Assembly (NCBI RefSeq): GCF_018221685.1
Contig: NZ_JAGJTM010000006.1
Coordinates: forward strand, 2,501 to 66,500
Direction of reading: 5' to 3'
Length of the DNA stretch: 64,000 nucleotides
From: Bombella apis
Lineage (GTDB): Bacteria > Pseudomonadota > Alphaproteobacteria > Acetobacterales > Acetobacteraceae
Positions 10,878 to 19,637 of this stretch are shown here, piece after piece. Under the pieces are notes generated by a model that ran no database searches, was not told the origin of the DNA, and saw only the letters and a list, made by a program, of their open reading frames with translations. The position numbers and the translations under genes were made by a program. Position 1 is the stretch's first letter, and every line of letters starts with the position of its first letter.

Positions 10878-12130
10878 CCCAGATGGTCCTTCAGGACATG
10901 ATGGATGCTGCCGGTCAGTCTGCTCAGCTCATCGGGCGTGATGGTGAAGGCGGGCGTGAGATAGACGATGCGCCAGAAGGGACGGACCCAGACGCCCTTT
11001 TCGATGAAGGCCCGTTTGAGGGCCTCCGGGTCATCCAGCGTTTCCAGCTCCACGACACCGATGGCACCCAGAACACGGACATCCCTGACGCCGGGCAGGG
11101 AGCGGCAGGGTTCCAGCTCTGCTGCCATCTGGGCACTGATGGACCGGACCTGTTCCAGCCGTGGCTCCTGATCGAACAGGTCCAGCGAGGCATTGGCCAC
11201 GGCACAGGCCAGTGGATTGGCCATGAAGGTCGGGCCATGCATGAGGGCATGGAGCGGATCATCCGAGAGGAAGGCCTCGAACACGTGTTTCCGGGCAATG
11301 GTGGCGGCGAGGGGCATGGTGCCGCCTGTCAGGGCCTTGGACAGGGTGATGATGTCCGGCGTGATCCCGGCCTGTTCGCAGGCGAAAAATGTCCCCGTCC
11401 GGCCGAACCCGGTGAAGATTTCATCAATGATGAGCAGGATGCCGTGGTCATCGCAGAGACGGCGGAGATGACGGAGGGTTTCCGGCCCGTGGAAGAGCAT
11501 CCCGCCTGCCCCCTGCACGAGGGGTTCGGTGATGATGGCGGCGATCTCGTGGCTCCGCTCGGAGAGAAGGGTTTCCAGTGCTGCCAGCGTCCCGGGCGTG
11601 GTGGGGAGGTCGGCAATGATCTGCGGTGTCAGGGCCTCTCCGAACAGGCGGTGCATCCCTTCTTCCGGGTCGCAGACGGCCATCATGGCCAGCGTGTCCC
11701 CATGATACCCGCCCCGGAAGGAGAGGAGCCTGTGCCGCCCTTCCCGCCCCTGGTTGAGCTGGGACTGGATGGCCATCTTGGCTGCCACCTCCATCGCCAC
11801 GGACCCTGAATCGGTGAAGAAGACCCGCTCCAGATCGCCGGGCAGCCGGTCTGACAGACGCCGGGCCAGTGTCATGGCGGGCTGGTGGACCATCCCGCCG
11901 AACATGACATGCGGCATCGTTTCTGCCTGCCGGACGAGGGCCTGCCGGATATGGGGATGGTTGTAGCCGTGGCAGGCCGTCCACCATGAGGCGATGCCAT
12001 CAACAAGCGTCCGTCCATCCGCAAGGGTGATGGTGCTGCCGGAGGTGGCGGCAGCCTCCACCGGCATGGGGGCGGTCTGCATCTGGCTGTAGGGCAGCCA
12101 GAGATGGGGGAGGGTGCTGGCAGTGGTCAT
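10874..12130 (-). CDS. bioA: Adenosylmethionine-8-amino-7-oxononanoate aminotransferase
   Basis: A class III PLP aminotransferase of 418 aa that converts 8-amino-7-oxononanoate to 7,8-diaminopelargonate using SAM as amino donor. Landmarks are the start LWLPYSQMQTAP, GIASWWTACHGYNHP near residue 45, GGYHGDTLAMMAV, the Asp of LIIDEIFTGFGRTG, and TLSKALTGGTMPL with the PLP lysine. It is the first gene of the five-gene biotin operon. A perfect inverted repeat lies about 33-44 nt upstream of the start. Confidence 0.96.
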   Translation of the reverse strand: MTTASTLPHLWLPYSQMQTAPMPVEAAATSGSTITLADGRTLVDGIASWWTACHGYNHPHIRQALVRQAETMPHVMFGGMVHQPAMTLARRLSDRLPGDLERVFFTDSGSVAMEVAAKMAIQSQLNQGREGRHRLLSFRGGYHGDTLAMMAVCDPEEGMHRLFGEALTPQIIADLPTTPGTLAALETLLSERSHEIAAIITEPLVQGAGGMLFHGPETLRHLRRLCDDHGILLIIDEIFTGFGRTGTFFACEQAGITPDIITLSKALTGGTMPLAATIARKHVFEAFLSDDPLHALMHGPTFMANPLACAVANASLDLFDQEPRLEQVRSISAQMAAELEPCRSLPGVRDVRVLGAIGVVELETLDDPEALKRAFIEKGVWVRPFWRIVYLTPAFTITPDELSRLTGSIHHVLKDHLG

Positions 12131-12162
12131 GGGGCTGGGTCCGTCTGACAGTCAGGGAAACA

Positions 12163-12174
12163 TGAACTGGTTCA
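12163..12174 (-). promoter_or_regulatory. Palindrome in front of bioA, candidate biotin operator
   Basis: TGAAC-N2-GTTCA is a perfect inverted repeat upstream of bioA. On the minus strand it directly follows a weak promoter-like pair, TTTACG and GATAGT spaced 15 nt, so a bound repressor would cover the start of transcription. It does not match the classic BirA (TTGTAAAC...) or BioR (TTATAGATAA-like) consensus closely. The promoter and operator roles are inferred from position and symmetry only. Confidence 0.4.
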
Positions 12175-12372
12175 CTATCGGACCGGTGATGTCCCGTAAA
12201 GGTGGAAGAATTTTGCACGAATCCGGCTTGACGATGGGGTTCCTGTTTCTGGAAAAAGGGATGGTTGGCCTTCCCAGGTGGTGCTGCCTGGAGGGATGTT
12301 CCTGTAATGGAAGGCTTTTTTCATGGCCCTGTCTGTATTCTGTGGTGGGCTGTTCTGGAGAGTGGAGAGACC

Positions 12373-12894
12373 ATGTTGAAAACCCGTGGCCTGATGGCTG
12401 TCATGATCGTACCTTTTCTGGCTCTGGGTGCCTGTGTGACGCCGGGACAGGAGTCACGGCCGGATGTCTATGACCAGTCCCAGGTCAATACCGTGCAGCG
12501 GGGCCGTGCCGTGCAGATCATTTCCGTGTCTGCTGCCCGTGTGAACGTGGACAATTCCCGTAACCGCGATACGGCGAAGATTGTCGGTGGCATTCTGGGG
12601 GCAGCTCTTGGCAGTGGTCTGGCCGTTGGTGCTGGTCATGCTGGCTGGGGCGGTGGTCTGGCTGCTGGTGCCGGTGGTGCCCTGGGGGGATCCCTTGTGG
12701 GTGGGCAGGCTGTGGGTGGTCATACGCTTGTTGATGGTGTGACGATTGCTTACCAGGACCGGGCTGGCGGGGATGTCCTGCTCTCCACACAGGTGGGCCG
12801 GACTTGCGAGTACCGGCCCGGTACGGCACTGCTGGTGTCAACGGGTGAGAATGGGACCCGTGTCCAGCCCAATGCGGCCTGCCCGAAGCGTTGA
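12373..12894 (+). CDS. SlyB-like outer-membrane lipoprotein with glycine-zipper
   Basis: A predicted lipoprotein of 173 aa. The start MLKTRGLMAVM is chosen because GGAGAG lies just upstream; longer in-frame starts lack a site and would bury the signal. The lipobox is LALGAC, giving a lipidated Cys at residue 20. The centre is a glycine zipper (KIVGGILGAALGSGLAVGAG and following GGGLAAG.GGALGGSLVGG), typical of the Rick_17kDa/SlyB group. The C-terminal part has GVTIAYQDRAGGDVLLSTQ and CEYRPGTALL. Such proteins sit in the outer membrane and affect envelope integrity; the exact job is not known. It is followed by two more exported proteins on the same strand. Confidence 0.82.
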   Translation: MLKTRGLMAVMIVPFLALGACVTPGQESRPDVYDQSQVNTVQRGRAVQIISVSAARVNVDNSRNRDTAKIVGGILGAALGSGLAVGAGHAGWGGGLAAGAGGALGGSLVGGQAVGGHTLVDGVTIAYQDRAGGDVLLSTQVGRTCEYRPGTALLVSTGENGTRVQPNAACPKR

Positions 12895-12922
12895 GGCAGA
12901 GTCTTTCCCGGAGGAGGATGGA

Positions 12923-13444
12923 ATGATGCGTTCAGGTGGATGGAATCGTATGTTGCTGGCTCTGGTTCTGGCAGCTCCCTGGGAGATGGGGGGTGCCGCC
13001 CTTGCACAGGCGACAGACCCTGCTCAGCTCGAGACACTTGGGCGCATCCAGGACAGTCAGGACCAGCGCCGTCTGGCGTTGGAGGCCGCCCAGCAGCAGG
13101 CTGCCCGGGCGACGCAGCAGAGGCAGGAAAGGTTGCGGCGGCAGGCAGCGGACAGTGCCGCCCGCATTGCGGCTGCCCGCAATTCCCGCAGTGATGCGGA
13201 ATGGCAGGATGACCGGCGTTACAAGGAGGCCAGCCGTGAGCTTGAGCTGAAGGAAGAGCAGCTCAAGCTGAAGATGCTGGAGACCAGGGCCAGCCGGGAG
13301 GATGACGTCATCAAGGCCGATCTCGCCCGGAAACAGGCCGAGACGGACCGTGTGATCCAGACCTCGCAGGGCGATGCCAAACTGAAGGCGGATGTGGGCA
13401 CGGCCGCCCGGATGGCGCAGCGGCATTGGTGGGAAAGCAACTGA
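12923..13444 (+). CDS. Exported coiled-coil protein (DUF5384-like)
   Basis: A predicted exported protein of 173 aa. The start is the ATG after GGAGGAGG, giving a signal peptide of about 29 residues ending ALAQ. The mature protein is almost entirely charged, heptad-rich helix: Q/R/A-rich from about residue 35 to 80, then a K/E/L-rich stretch (SRELELKEEQLKLKMLETR). It ends MAQRHWWESN. The layout resembles the DUF5384 family, from memory, whose function is unknown to me. It lies 28 nt after the SlyB-like lipoprotein, suggesting a joint role in the envelope. Confidence 0.72.
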   Translation: MMRSGGWNRMLLALVLAAPWEMGGAALAQATDPAQLETLGRIQDSQDQRRLALEAAQQQAARATQQRQERLRRQAADSAARIAAARNSRSDAEWQDDRRYKEASRELELKEEQLKLKMLETRASREDDVIKADLARKQAETDRVIQTSQGDAKLKADVGTAARMAQRHWWESN

Positions 13445-13494
13445 CAGGCTGGTGACCAGCAGGGTCCTATGGTCTATAAGGCCGGACGACTGAA

Positions 13495-14070
13495 ATGGCT
13501 CGGGACGGAAAAAAGACCATGGCAAAAGGTGGTGTGGCGGTGCGACTGTTGGGGGGGCTCTGGGGCTGTGTGCTTCTGTCGGGGGTGTCCGCCTATGCGG
13601 CGTCCAGCCTGCCCAACGGGGCCAGCTCCCTGCGGGAGCGTTATCAGGACTGGGATGTGGCCTGCCTGGCACCTGATGATGGGGCAGGGGGGGATGGTCA
13701 TGTTCAGTGCGCCATGCAGCAGCAGGCGCTGGAGCCCCGGTCCCACAGGCGGGTCATGAGCATCCGTCTTGAGACTGACGGAACGCAGGTGCGTGGTGTG
13801 GCTACGGTGCCCTTCGGGCTGGACCTGGTTCGTGGCCTGACACTGACCAACGCCTCCCAGCCTGTAGGGGATGTCTATTCCTTTTCCACCTGCCTGCCGA
13901 CAGGGTGCCTTGTTCCCCTGAGCTTTGATGACCAGCAATGGGCCAGCCTGCTGAAAGAGCCGAAGGCCGTTTTCACGGCCATGACGTTTTCCGGCAAGCC
14001 GATGAAGCTCTTTTTCTCGACGAAAGGGCTGGATCAGGCCCTTCAGCGTGTCCGCAGCCTGACGCAGTGA
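13495..14070 (+). CDS. Invasion-associated locus B (IalB) family protein
   Basis: A predicted secreted protein of 191 aa from the first ATG, or 183 aa from a second ATG at 13519 (MAKGGVAV), which leaves a tidier signal peptide ending SAYAA. The mature part has the IalB pattern: YQDWDVACL near the N-terminus, a central beta-rich region with VPFGLDLVRGL, and a paired-cysteine segment STCLPTGCLVPL. IalB was named in Bartonella, but homologues are common in non-pathogenic alphaproteobacteria, so the name does not imply virulence. It converges on selO across a 35-nt gap with a stem-loop. Confidence 0.8.
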   Translation: MARDGKKTMAKGGVAVRLLGGLWGCVLLSGVSAYAASSLPNGASSLRERYQDWDVACLAPDDGAGGDGHVQCAMQQQALEPRSHRRVMSIRLETDGTQVRGVATVPFGLDLVRGLTLTNASQPVGDVYSFSTCLPTGCLVPLSFDDQQWASLLKEPKAVFTAMTFSGKPMKLFFSTKGLDQALQRVRSLTQ

Positions 14071-14079
14071 AAAGAGCTT

Positions 14080-14102
14080 TCCCCGCCTGACAGTGGCGGG
14101 GA
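14080..14102. terminator. Stem-loop between convergent ialB-like gene and selO
   Basis: TCCCCGCC, a 7-nt loop, then GGCGGGGA give an 8-bp GC-rich stem in the gap between two convergent genes. It could stop transcription from both sides, but there is no long T-run. Confidence 0.5.
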
Positions 14103-14105
14103 GTG

Positions 14106-15590
14106 TCATGTCCCGCAGAATGTGTGGTGGACTTCCTCCTCTGGCCGGGGGGCAGCATCCAGCCCGTCATCGGCCTCGGCAAAAGGGGTCTTCAGGGCTT
14201 CATGAAGTTTGTGGAACAGCCGGTAATCGCCCGTCATGGCCTGTGACAGTGCCGCTTCAACCTGATGGTTGCGGGGGATGATGCGGGGGTTCGTGCCCTG
14301 CATGGTTTTCTGGCGGAGTTCTGGCGGGCGCGTTTCCAGCGTCAGGCGATGAAGGATTTCTGTCCGGCACAGGTCGAAATGGCCCCTGTTGCCGGGGAAC
14401 AGGTCCCGCAGGGCTGAATAATCCCCGTCGATGGCGACTTCCGGGGAGCCCATCATGCGGAAGGTGTTCGTAAAATCGGCCTGCCCGGTATGCATGGTTT
14501 CCAGAACATGCTCCAGCAGGCGGATGTCATGGTCATCCCGTGTTTCCAGTCCCAGCTTGCGCCGGAAACCTGCCAGCCAGTGATGGTGGAACAGCCCGTC
14601 ATAATCATGCAGGGCTTCCTGCGCCTGGTCGATGGCCCTGTCCTCATCGTCATCAAAGAGTGGAAACAGACATTCTGCCAGACGGCTGAGATTCCACAGG
14701 GCCAGGGCGGGCTGCCGGCCATAGGCATAGCGGCCATCCCTGTCGATGAAGCTGAAGCGTTTCATGGGGTCGAACCGGTCCATGAAGGCGCAGGGGCCAT
14801 AATCCAGCGTTTCCCCGGAGAGGGCGCAGTTGTCAGTGTTCATGACACCGTGGATGAAGCCGGCCTCCATCCATCGTGCCACAAGCTGGGCCTGCTGTTT
14901 TATGGTGGTTTTCAGCAGCGCCAGATAACGGCCCGGCCCTTCCGCAGCGAGGTCGGGGAACAGGCGCTGGATGGTGAAATCCGCCAGCTGGCGGACATGC
15001 TCCAGCCCGCCATGCGCCGCAGCATATTGAAAACTGCCGACCCGGACATGGCTGCGGGCCACCCGTACGATCTGGGCACCGGGCACGGGGCCCTCGCTCC
15101 GGTCTACCATGTCACCGGTCGTCAATACGGCCAGTGCTCTTGTGGTAGGAATCCCGAGAGCATGCATGGCTTCACTCACCAGATATTCCCGCAAGGCGGG
15201 CCCCAGCGTGTTCTGGCCATCACCGCTGCGGGAGAAGGGTGTCGGGCCTGTTCCTTTTATCTGGAGCTCCACCAGACAGCCATCTTCCATCTGGCAGTCG
15301 GCAATGAGGGCGGCCCGGCCATCACCCAGAGAGGGAACGAACTGGCCGAACTGGTGTCCGGCATAGGCCATCGCCACAGGCCCTGGTGACGTGTCATCCC
15401 GGCCTGGCAGCAGCCCGCGGGAGAGAAAGGCCAGCCCTTCGGCAGAGTGCAGCCAGTCCACATCAAGGCCGAGCTGTTGTGCCAGGTCCGTATTCAGGGC
15501 AACGAGGCGGGGGGCTGTGGCAACAGGCAGGGTGAGGGGGCGGTAAAAGAAATCCGGCAGGGATGCCGCCTGGTGCGGAGGTGTCAGCAT
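14106..15590 (-). CDS. selO: Protein adenylyltransferase SelO (YdiU family)
   Basis: A pseudokinase-fold enzyme of 494 aa that transfers AMP from ATP to protein Ser/Thr/Tyr residues, linked to redox stress in E. coli. Family blocks are evident: MAYAGHQFGQFVPSLGDGRA near residue 93, the lysine region VELQIKGTGPTPFSR, ARSHVRVGSFQYAA, and the metal-binding pair HGVMNTDN and DYGPCAFMD around residues 245-270. The protein ends TFCGT, retaining a cysteine near the C-terminus where eukaryotic SelO carries selenocysteine. It is monocistronic and convergent with the preceding genes. Confidence 0.95.
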   Translation of the reverse strand: MLTPPHQAASLPDFFYRPLTLPVATAPRLVALNTDLAQQLGLDVDWLHSAEGLAFLSRGLLPGRDDTSPGPVAMAYAGHQFGQFVPSLGDGRAALIADCQMEDGCLVELQIKGTGPTPFSRSGDGQNTLGPALREYLVSEAMHALGIPTTRALAVLTTGDMVDRSEGPVPGAQIVRVARSHVRVGSFQYAAAHGGLEHVRQLADFTIQRLFPDLAAEGPGRYLALLKTTIKQQAQLVARWMEAGFIHGVMNTDNCALSGETLDYGPCAFMDRFDPMKRFSFIDRDGRYAYGRQPALALWNLSRLAECLFPLFDDDEDRAIDQAQEALHDYDGLFHHHWLAGFRRKLGLETRDDHDIRLLEHVLETMHTGQADFTNTFRMMGSPEVAIDGDYSALRDLFPGNRGHFDLCRTEILHRLTLETRPPELRQKTMQGTNPRIIPRNHQVEAALSQAMTGDYRLFHKLHEALKTPFAEADDGLDAAPRPEEEVHHTFCGT

Positions 15591-15737
15591 GGAGGGGCCT
15601 TCTGCTGTTGGGCAAGAGGGAGGCCATGGTGGCCCCGTTCAGTGCCTTCCAGATGGGGAGCTGGCTGGGAGAATGGAAGGGGAGAGAGGGAGGCACCACA
15701 AGATGAGCAAAAAGTAACAGCAAATCATATTGTGCCC

Positions 15738-15765
15738 TTGCTTGTGGCCTGTAACTGCCTATAGA
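15738..15765 (+). promoter_or_regulatory. Candidate promoter of the secretion/glycosyltransferase cluster
   Basis: TTGCTT and TATAGA are separated by 16 nt, about 80 nt before the GTG start of the ABC transporter. It is the best sigma70-like pair in the 255 nt between selO and the cluster. The assignment is by pattern only. Confidence 0.35.
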
Positions 15766-15845
15766 TTTCCGTCTGGCATGATGTGAGTGGGGTATCAGGC
15801 AGCAGAACGCCTGATGCGGGTGAAGAGACAAGGTAAGGATATTCT

Positions 15846-18134
15846 GTGGAGAACCAGCCTCCAACTGGCGAACAGTCTTCCGGGCAGGAAGCTGGAGGCC
15901 ACAAGTCCAATACCCATGGGCCAGACCATGGCAATGCCAGGCCACAGCGTGTGAGCCCGGTCTATATTCGTCTGCGGGCCGTCATGGCAGCGGCGCGGTA
16001 TCATGGTATCGAGCTGGATATACACGACTTTGCCGCAGAGCCTGGGGAGTCGTCTCCGTCGCCTGCAACCCTTGTCCGTTGGCTCAGGGATTTTGGGGCT
16101 GTGGCCAAGGGGATGCGCCTGCGGTGGCGGTATCTCGTAAAGCTGGGCTTCACGCCGCCTGTCGTGCTTCTATTCAGGGATGGGTCTGCTGGCCTGCTGG
16201 TCCGTACGGACCCTGAGAAGGGTATTGTCTGGCTGCGGGACCCCCTCAAGGGCGAGGGAGAGCCACCTGTTCCGATTGATGAGCTGAGGCTGATGCAGCT
16301 CTGGACGGGTGATGTCGTCCTCATCAAGAAACGCAGCGATGAATCCGAGGCGGACGCCAATTTCGACTTCTACTGGTTCGCCAAAATGGTCATGCGGGAG
16401 AAGAAGGGCCTGCGGGACATCGTCTTCTCCTCCATGGTGCTGAGCGTTCTGGGACTGTTCCCGGCCATGATCGTCATGCAGGTGGTGGACCGGGTCATCA
16501 ACTATCACTCCATGGCGACCCTGGTCTCCCTGACGGGTTTTGTCGTCATTCTAAGCCTGTACGAAGTGCTGCTGACTTACGCCCGGCAGGAATTGACACT
16601 GGTGGTCAGTACCCGGCTGGATGCCCGTATCTCCCTCCATGCCTTCAACCGCCTTCTTGCCCTGCCGCTGGAGTTCTATGAGCGCCAGCAGGCTGGTGAG
16701 GTGCTGGGGCGCTTCAACTCCATCTTCAAGGTACGTGACTTCATGACCGGGCAGGTGCTGAACACCATGCTCGACATGTTCATGCTGATGGTTGTCATGC
16801 CGGTGCTGTTCTACATGAGCTCCACCCTGGCCTGGCTGACACTCGTTGCTGCCGGGGCCATCGGTCTGATCGTGGTCATCATGCTGCCTGTGGTCAGCCG
16901 TGTGGCGGGCAAGATGGTCCGGGCGGAGATGCAGCGGGGAGCCACACTGTATGAGACCGTGGCCGGTATCCGTACCGTCAAGACCCTGGCGCTGGAAAAT
17001 ACCCGGCGGGCAGCGTGGGACAATCGCACGGCCGTTGTCATCCACTGGCGTCTGGCGTCCCAGCGTCTGGCCAACTGGGTCAGCACGATGGTGCAGCCGC
17101 TCAACATGTTCATCAACCGGGGGATCATCCTGGTTGGTGCCTATCTGGTGCTGACGGACGCCAACACCATGCAGGGCGGTGCGCTCATGGCCTTCATGAT
17201 GCTGGGTGGCCGTGTGGCTTCGCCGCTGGTCGGTCTGGCCAAGATCATGGAGTCCCTCAATGAAGTGACCGTGTCTCTGGGGGAAGCTGGCGAGGTGCTC
17301 AATCAGCCAACGGAAACCTATGCCCTGACCCACGGCATGCGTCCGCCCATCAAGGGAGCGCTGAGCTTCAGCAACATCAATTTCACCTATCCCGGAGCTT
17401 CGACCAGGGCCTTGTCGAACGTGACGTTCGAGGTTCCTGCCGGGACCATGCTCGGCCTTGTCGGGCGTTCCGGGTCTGGTAAATCAACCATCACCCGTCT
17501 TCTTCAGGGGGTCAGCCGGGAATATCAGGGTTACCTGCGTCTTGATGGTGTCGACCTGCGTGAGATCAACCTCCATTACCTGCGGCGGTCTTTTGGTGTG
17601 GTCCTTCAGGACAACTTCCTCTTCCGGGGCACCATTCATGACAACATCACCGCCGGGCGCCCGGGTCTGACACTGGATGATGTGATCCGGGCGGCCCGTC
17701 TGGCTGGTGCGGAGGAATTCATCGAGCGTATGCCCGCTGGGTATGAGACGTGGATCGAGGAAGGATCGACCAACATTTCCGGTGGCCAGCGGCAGCGTCT
17801 GGCCATTGCCCGTGCCGTGATCTCCGACCCCAAACTCATGATTCTTGATGAGGCAACATCTGCGCTGGACCCGGAATCCGAGGCCCTCGTCAATGCCAAC
17901 CTGAAGAATCTGGCCAAGGGGCGGACCATGGTGATCGTGTCGCACCGTCTGTCCTCGCTGGTGGATTGTGACCAGATTGCCGTGATGGATCAGGGGCGGG
18001 CCATTGATATTGCTCCGCATGAGGTCCTGCTGGAACGCTGCGACGTGTACCGTACCTTGTGGCTCCAGCAGAACCGGCATCTTTCGCAGGATGCACAGGC
18101 AGGTGATGGTCCGTCTTCAGGAGGGCAGGAATGA
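15846..18134 (+). CDS. Type I secretion system permease/ATPase
   Basis: The inner-membrane ABC component of a type I secretion system, 762 aa. It has three parts. Residues about 40-165 form a C39-peptidase-like domain (SPVYIRLRAVMAAARYHGIELD...); its start shows no catalytic Cys, so it is read as a non-cleaving C39-like domain that docks substrate. A membrane domain follows at about 195-475. The nucleotide-binding domain has Walker A GRSGSGKST (about 539-547), signature SGGQRQRLAIAR (about 644) and Walker B MILDEATSALD (about 665). It starts with GTG, preceded by AAGGTAAGGA. The next gene (HlyD family) overlaps by 4 nt. No TolC-like partner or RTX-type substrate is adjacent, so the cargo is unknown. 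Confidence 0.93.
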   Translation: MENQPPTGEQSSGQEAGGHKSNTHGPDHGNARPQRVSPVYIRLRAVMAAARYHGIELDIHDFAAEPGESSPSPATLVRWLRDFGAVAKGMRLRWRYLVKLGFTPPVVLLFRDGSAGLLVRTDPEKGIVWLRDPLKGEGEPPVPIDELRLMQLWTGDVVLIKKRSDESEADANFDFYWFAKMVMREKKGLRDIVFSSMVLSVLGLFPAMIVMQVVDRVINYHSMATLVSLTGFVVILSLYEVLLTYARQELTLVVSTRLDARISLHAFNRLLALPLEFYERQQAGEVLGRFNSIFKVRDFMTGQVLNTMLDMFMLMVVMPVLFYMSSTLAWLTLVAAGAIGLIVVIMLPVVSRVAGKMVRAEMQRGATLYETVAGIRTVKTLALENTRRAAWDNRTAVVIHWRLASQRLANWVSTMVQPLNMFINRGIILVGAYLVLTDANTMQGGALMAFMMLGGRVASPLVGLAKIMESLNEVTVSLGEAGEVLNQPTETYALTHGMRPPIKGALSFSNINFTYPGASTRALSNVTFEVPAGTMLGLVGRSGSGKSTITRLLQGVSREYQGYLRLDGVDLREINLHYLRRSFGVVLQDNFLFRGTIHDNITAGRPGLTLDDVIRAARLAGAEEFIERMPAGYETWIEEGSTNISGGQRQRLAIARAVISDPKLMILDEATSALDPESEALVNANLKNLAKGRTMVIVSHRLSSLVDCDQIAVMDQGRAIDIAPHEVLLERCDVYRTLWLQQNRHLSQDAQAGDGPSSGGQE

Positions 18135-19621
18135 TGAGCGAGAGCAGGCATACCGGGTCTGGCCCCGCACAGGAGACAGAGCAGCAGGCTGCCCCCAACA
18201 TGGATGAGGACAACCACAAGGGGCCACGCAAGGCGGATGATCCGTTTGCCCCGGAGGACATGCCTATAGCCCTGCTGGAATTCCATTCTCCTACGCTGGG
18301 GATGGTCAATCTGCCCATGACGGCCTCGGCACGCTACATCACGTGGCTTGTGGGGTCGCTGGTGCTGGCCAGCGTGGCGGCCATGGCGCTGTTCCCGCTC
18401 AACAAGGTCGTGACTGTCACGGGGCGGATCATCTCGACCGCTCCCATCGTGGTGGTACAGCCTGTGGCCCAGGGGCGTGTCAGATCGATCAATGCCCGGG
18501 TTGGCGAATATGTCCATAAAGGTCAGGTTCTGGCCCGTCTGGATCCGACACTGAGCAATGTGGACATGGAGAATCTCTCCGCCCAGATGCAGTCCCTTCA
18601 GGCGGAGGTGTCCCGGCTCAAGGCGCAGGCCTCCGATGGGGACTATCAGGCAGACATGAACGTGCCAGCCTCCATCCAGCAGGCGCAGGTCTTCATGCAG
18701 ATGAAGGTGGATTATCAGTCCCACGTTGCGGATTTTGACCGTCGCATCGCCGGAATGCAGAACGACCTTCAGGCGGCCAGGGCCAGTGCGGCCATGTATG
18801 CCAGCAAGCTGAAGGTCACGCAGGCCGTGCTGGACATGCGGGAACGGGAACAGAAAGAAGCCGTGGGGTCCCGTCTTTCCACCCTCGGGGCACAGGACGC
18901 CGTGATGGATACGGAGCGGGCGCTGATCTCTGCCCAGCAGACGGCTGGTGCTACGGAAAACCGTCTGAGCGCCCTCAAGGCCCTGCGGGAAAGCTATATC
19001 CAGTCATGGAAGACGAAGATCTATGAAATGCTTGTGGTTGGCGAGCGGCGGCTGGATCAGCTGAGGAGTGACTACCGCAAAGGGCGTGTCCAGCAGAAGG
19101 AAATCGATCTGCGGGCCCCACAGGATGGTGTCGTGCTGACCATAGCCCCCATTTCTGTCGGAGCGACGGTGGAACCCACCCTGCGGGTGATGACGCTGGA
19201 GCCGACCGACAGCGGGCTGGAGGTGGAGGCTCTCATGAGCCCGCAGGACAGCGCCTACGTACGGCAGGGCCATCATGCCATCATCAAGTTTGCCAGCTTC
19301 CCTTATGTCCAGTATGGCGGGGCGAAGGGTACGGTCAGCATCATCAGTGCCGATACGTTCCTGCCACCTGAAATGGTCGAGGGGAACATCAGGGCCGGGA
19401 TTGATCCTTCTGCCATGATGAAACAGGGTGATTCTGTCATTTTCTATCGTGTCCGGCTAAGAATTGACAAATATACCCTTCATGGTCAGCCTTCTTTCTT
19501 CCATCCCAGTGCGGGTATGCCAGTGACGGCCGATATTGATGTCGGCAAGCGGACGATCCTGAAATATCTGTTCAGTCGCGTTGTACCCGCAGCAACAGAG
19601 GGCATGAGAGAGCCCTCTTAA
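18131..19621 (+). CDS. HlyD-family type I secretion periplasmic adaptor
   Basis: The membrane-fusion subunit of the type I secretion system, 496 aa. An N-terminal cytosolic tail of about 65 residues is followed by one transmembrane segment (WLVGSLVLASVAAMALF). Then come a lipoyl-like half (VVQPVAQGRVRSINARVGEYVHKGQVLARLDPT), long periplasmic coiled-coil helices (about 150-330), the second half (APQDGVVLTIAPISVGATVEP) and a beta-barrel region. This is the HlyD/PrtE layout. It overlaps the ABC gene by an ATGA junction, so the two subunits are made together. The outer-membrane channel must come from elsewhere in the genome. Confidence 0.93.
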   Translation: MMSESRHTGSGPAQETEQQAAPNMDEDNHKGPRKADDPFAPEDMPIALLEFHSPTLGMVNLPMTASARYITWLVGSLVLASVAAMALFPLNKVVTVTGRIISTAPIVVVQPVAQGRVRSINARVGEYVHKGQVLARLDPTLSNVDMENLSAQMQSLQAEVSRLKAQASDGDYQADMNVPASIQQAQVFMQMKVDYQSHVADFDRRIAGMQNDLQAARASAAMYASKLKVTQAVLDMREREQKEAVGSRLSTLGAQDAVMDTERALISAQQTAGATENRLSALKALRESYIQSWKTKIYEMLVVGERRLDQLRSDYRKGRVQQKEIDLRAPQDGVVLTIAPISVGATVEPTLRVMTLEPTDSGLEVEALMSPQDSAYVRQGHHAIIKFASFPYVQYGGAKGTVSIISADTFLPPEMVEGNIRAGIDPSAMMKQGDSVIFYRVRLRIDKYTLHGQPSFFHPSAGMPVTADIDVGKRTILKYLFSRVVPAATEGMREPS

Positions 19622-19637
19622 AGGCGGAGGTTGGCTC

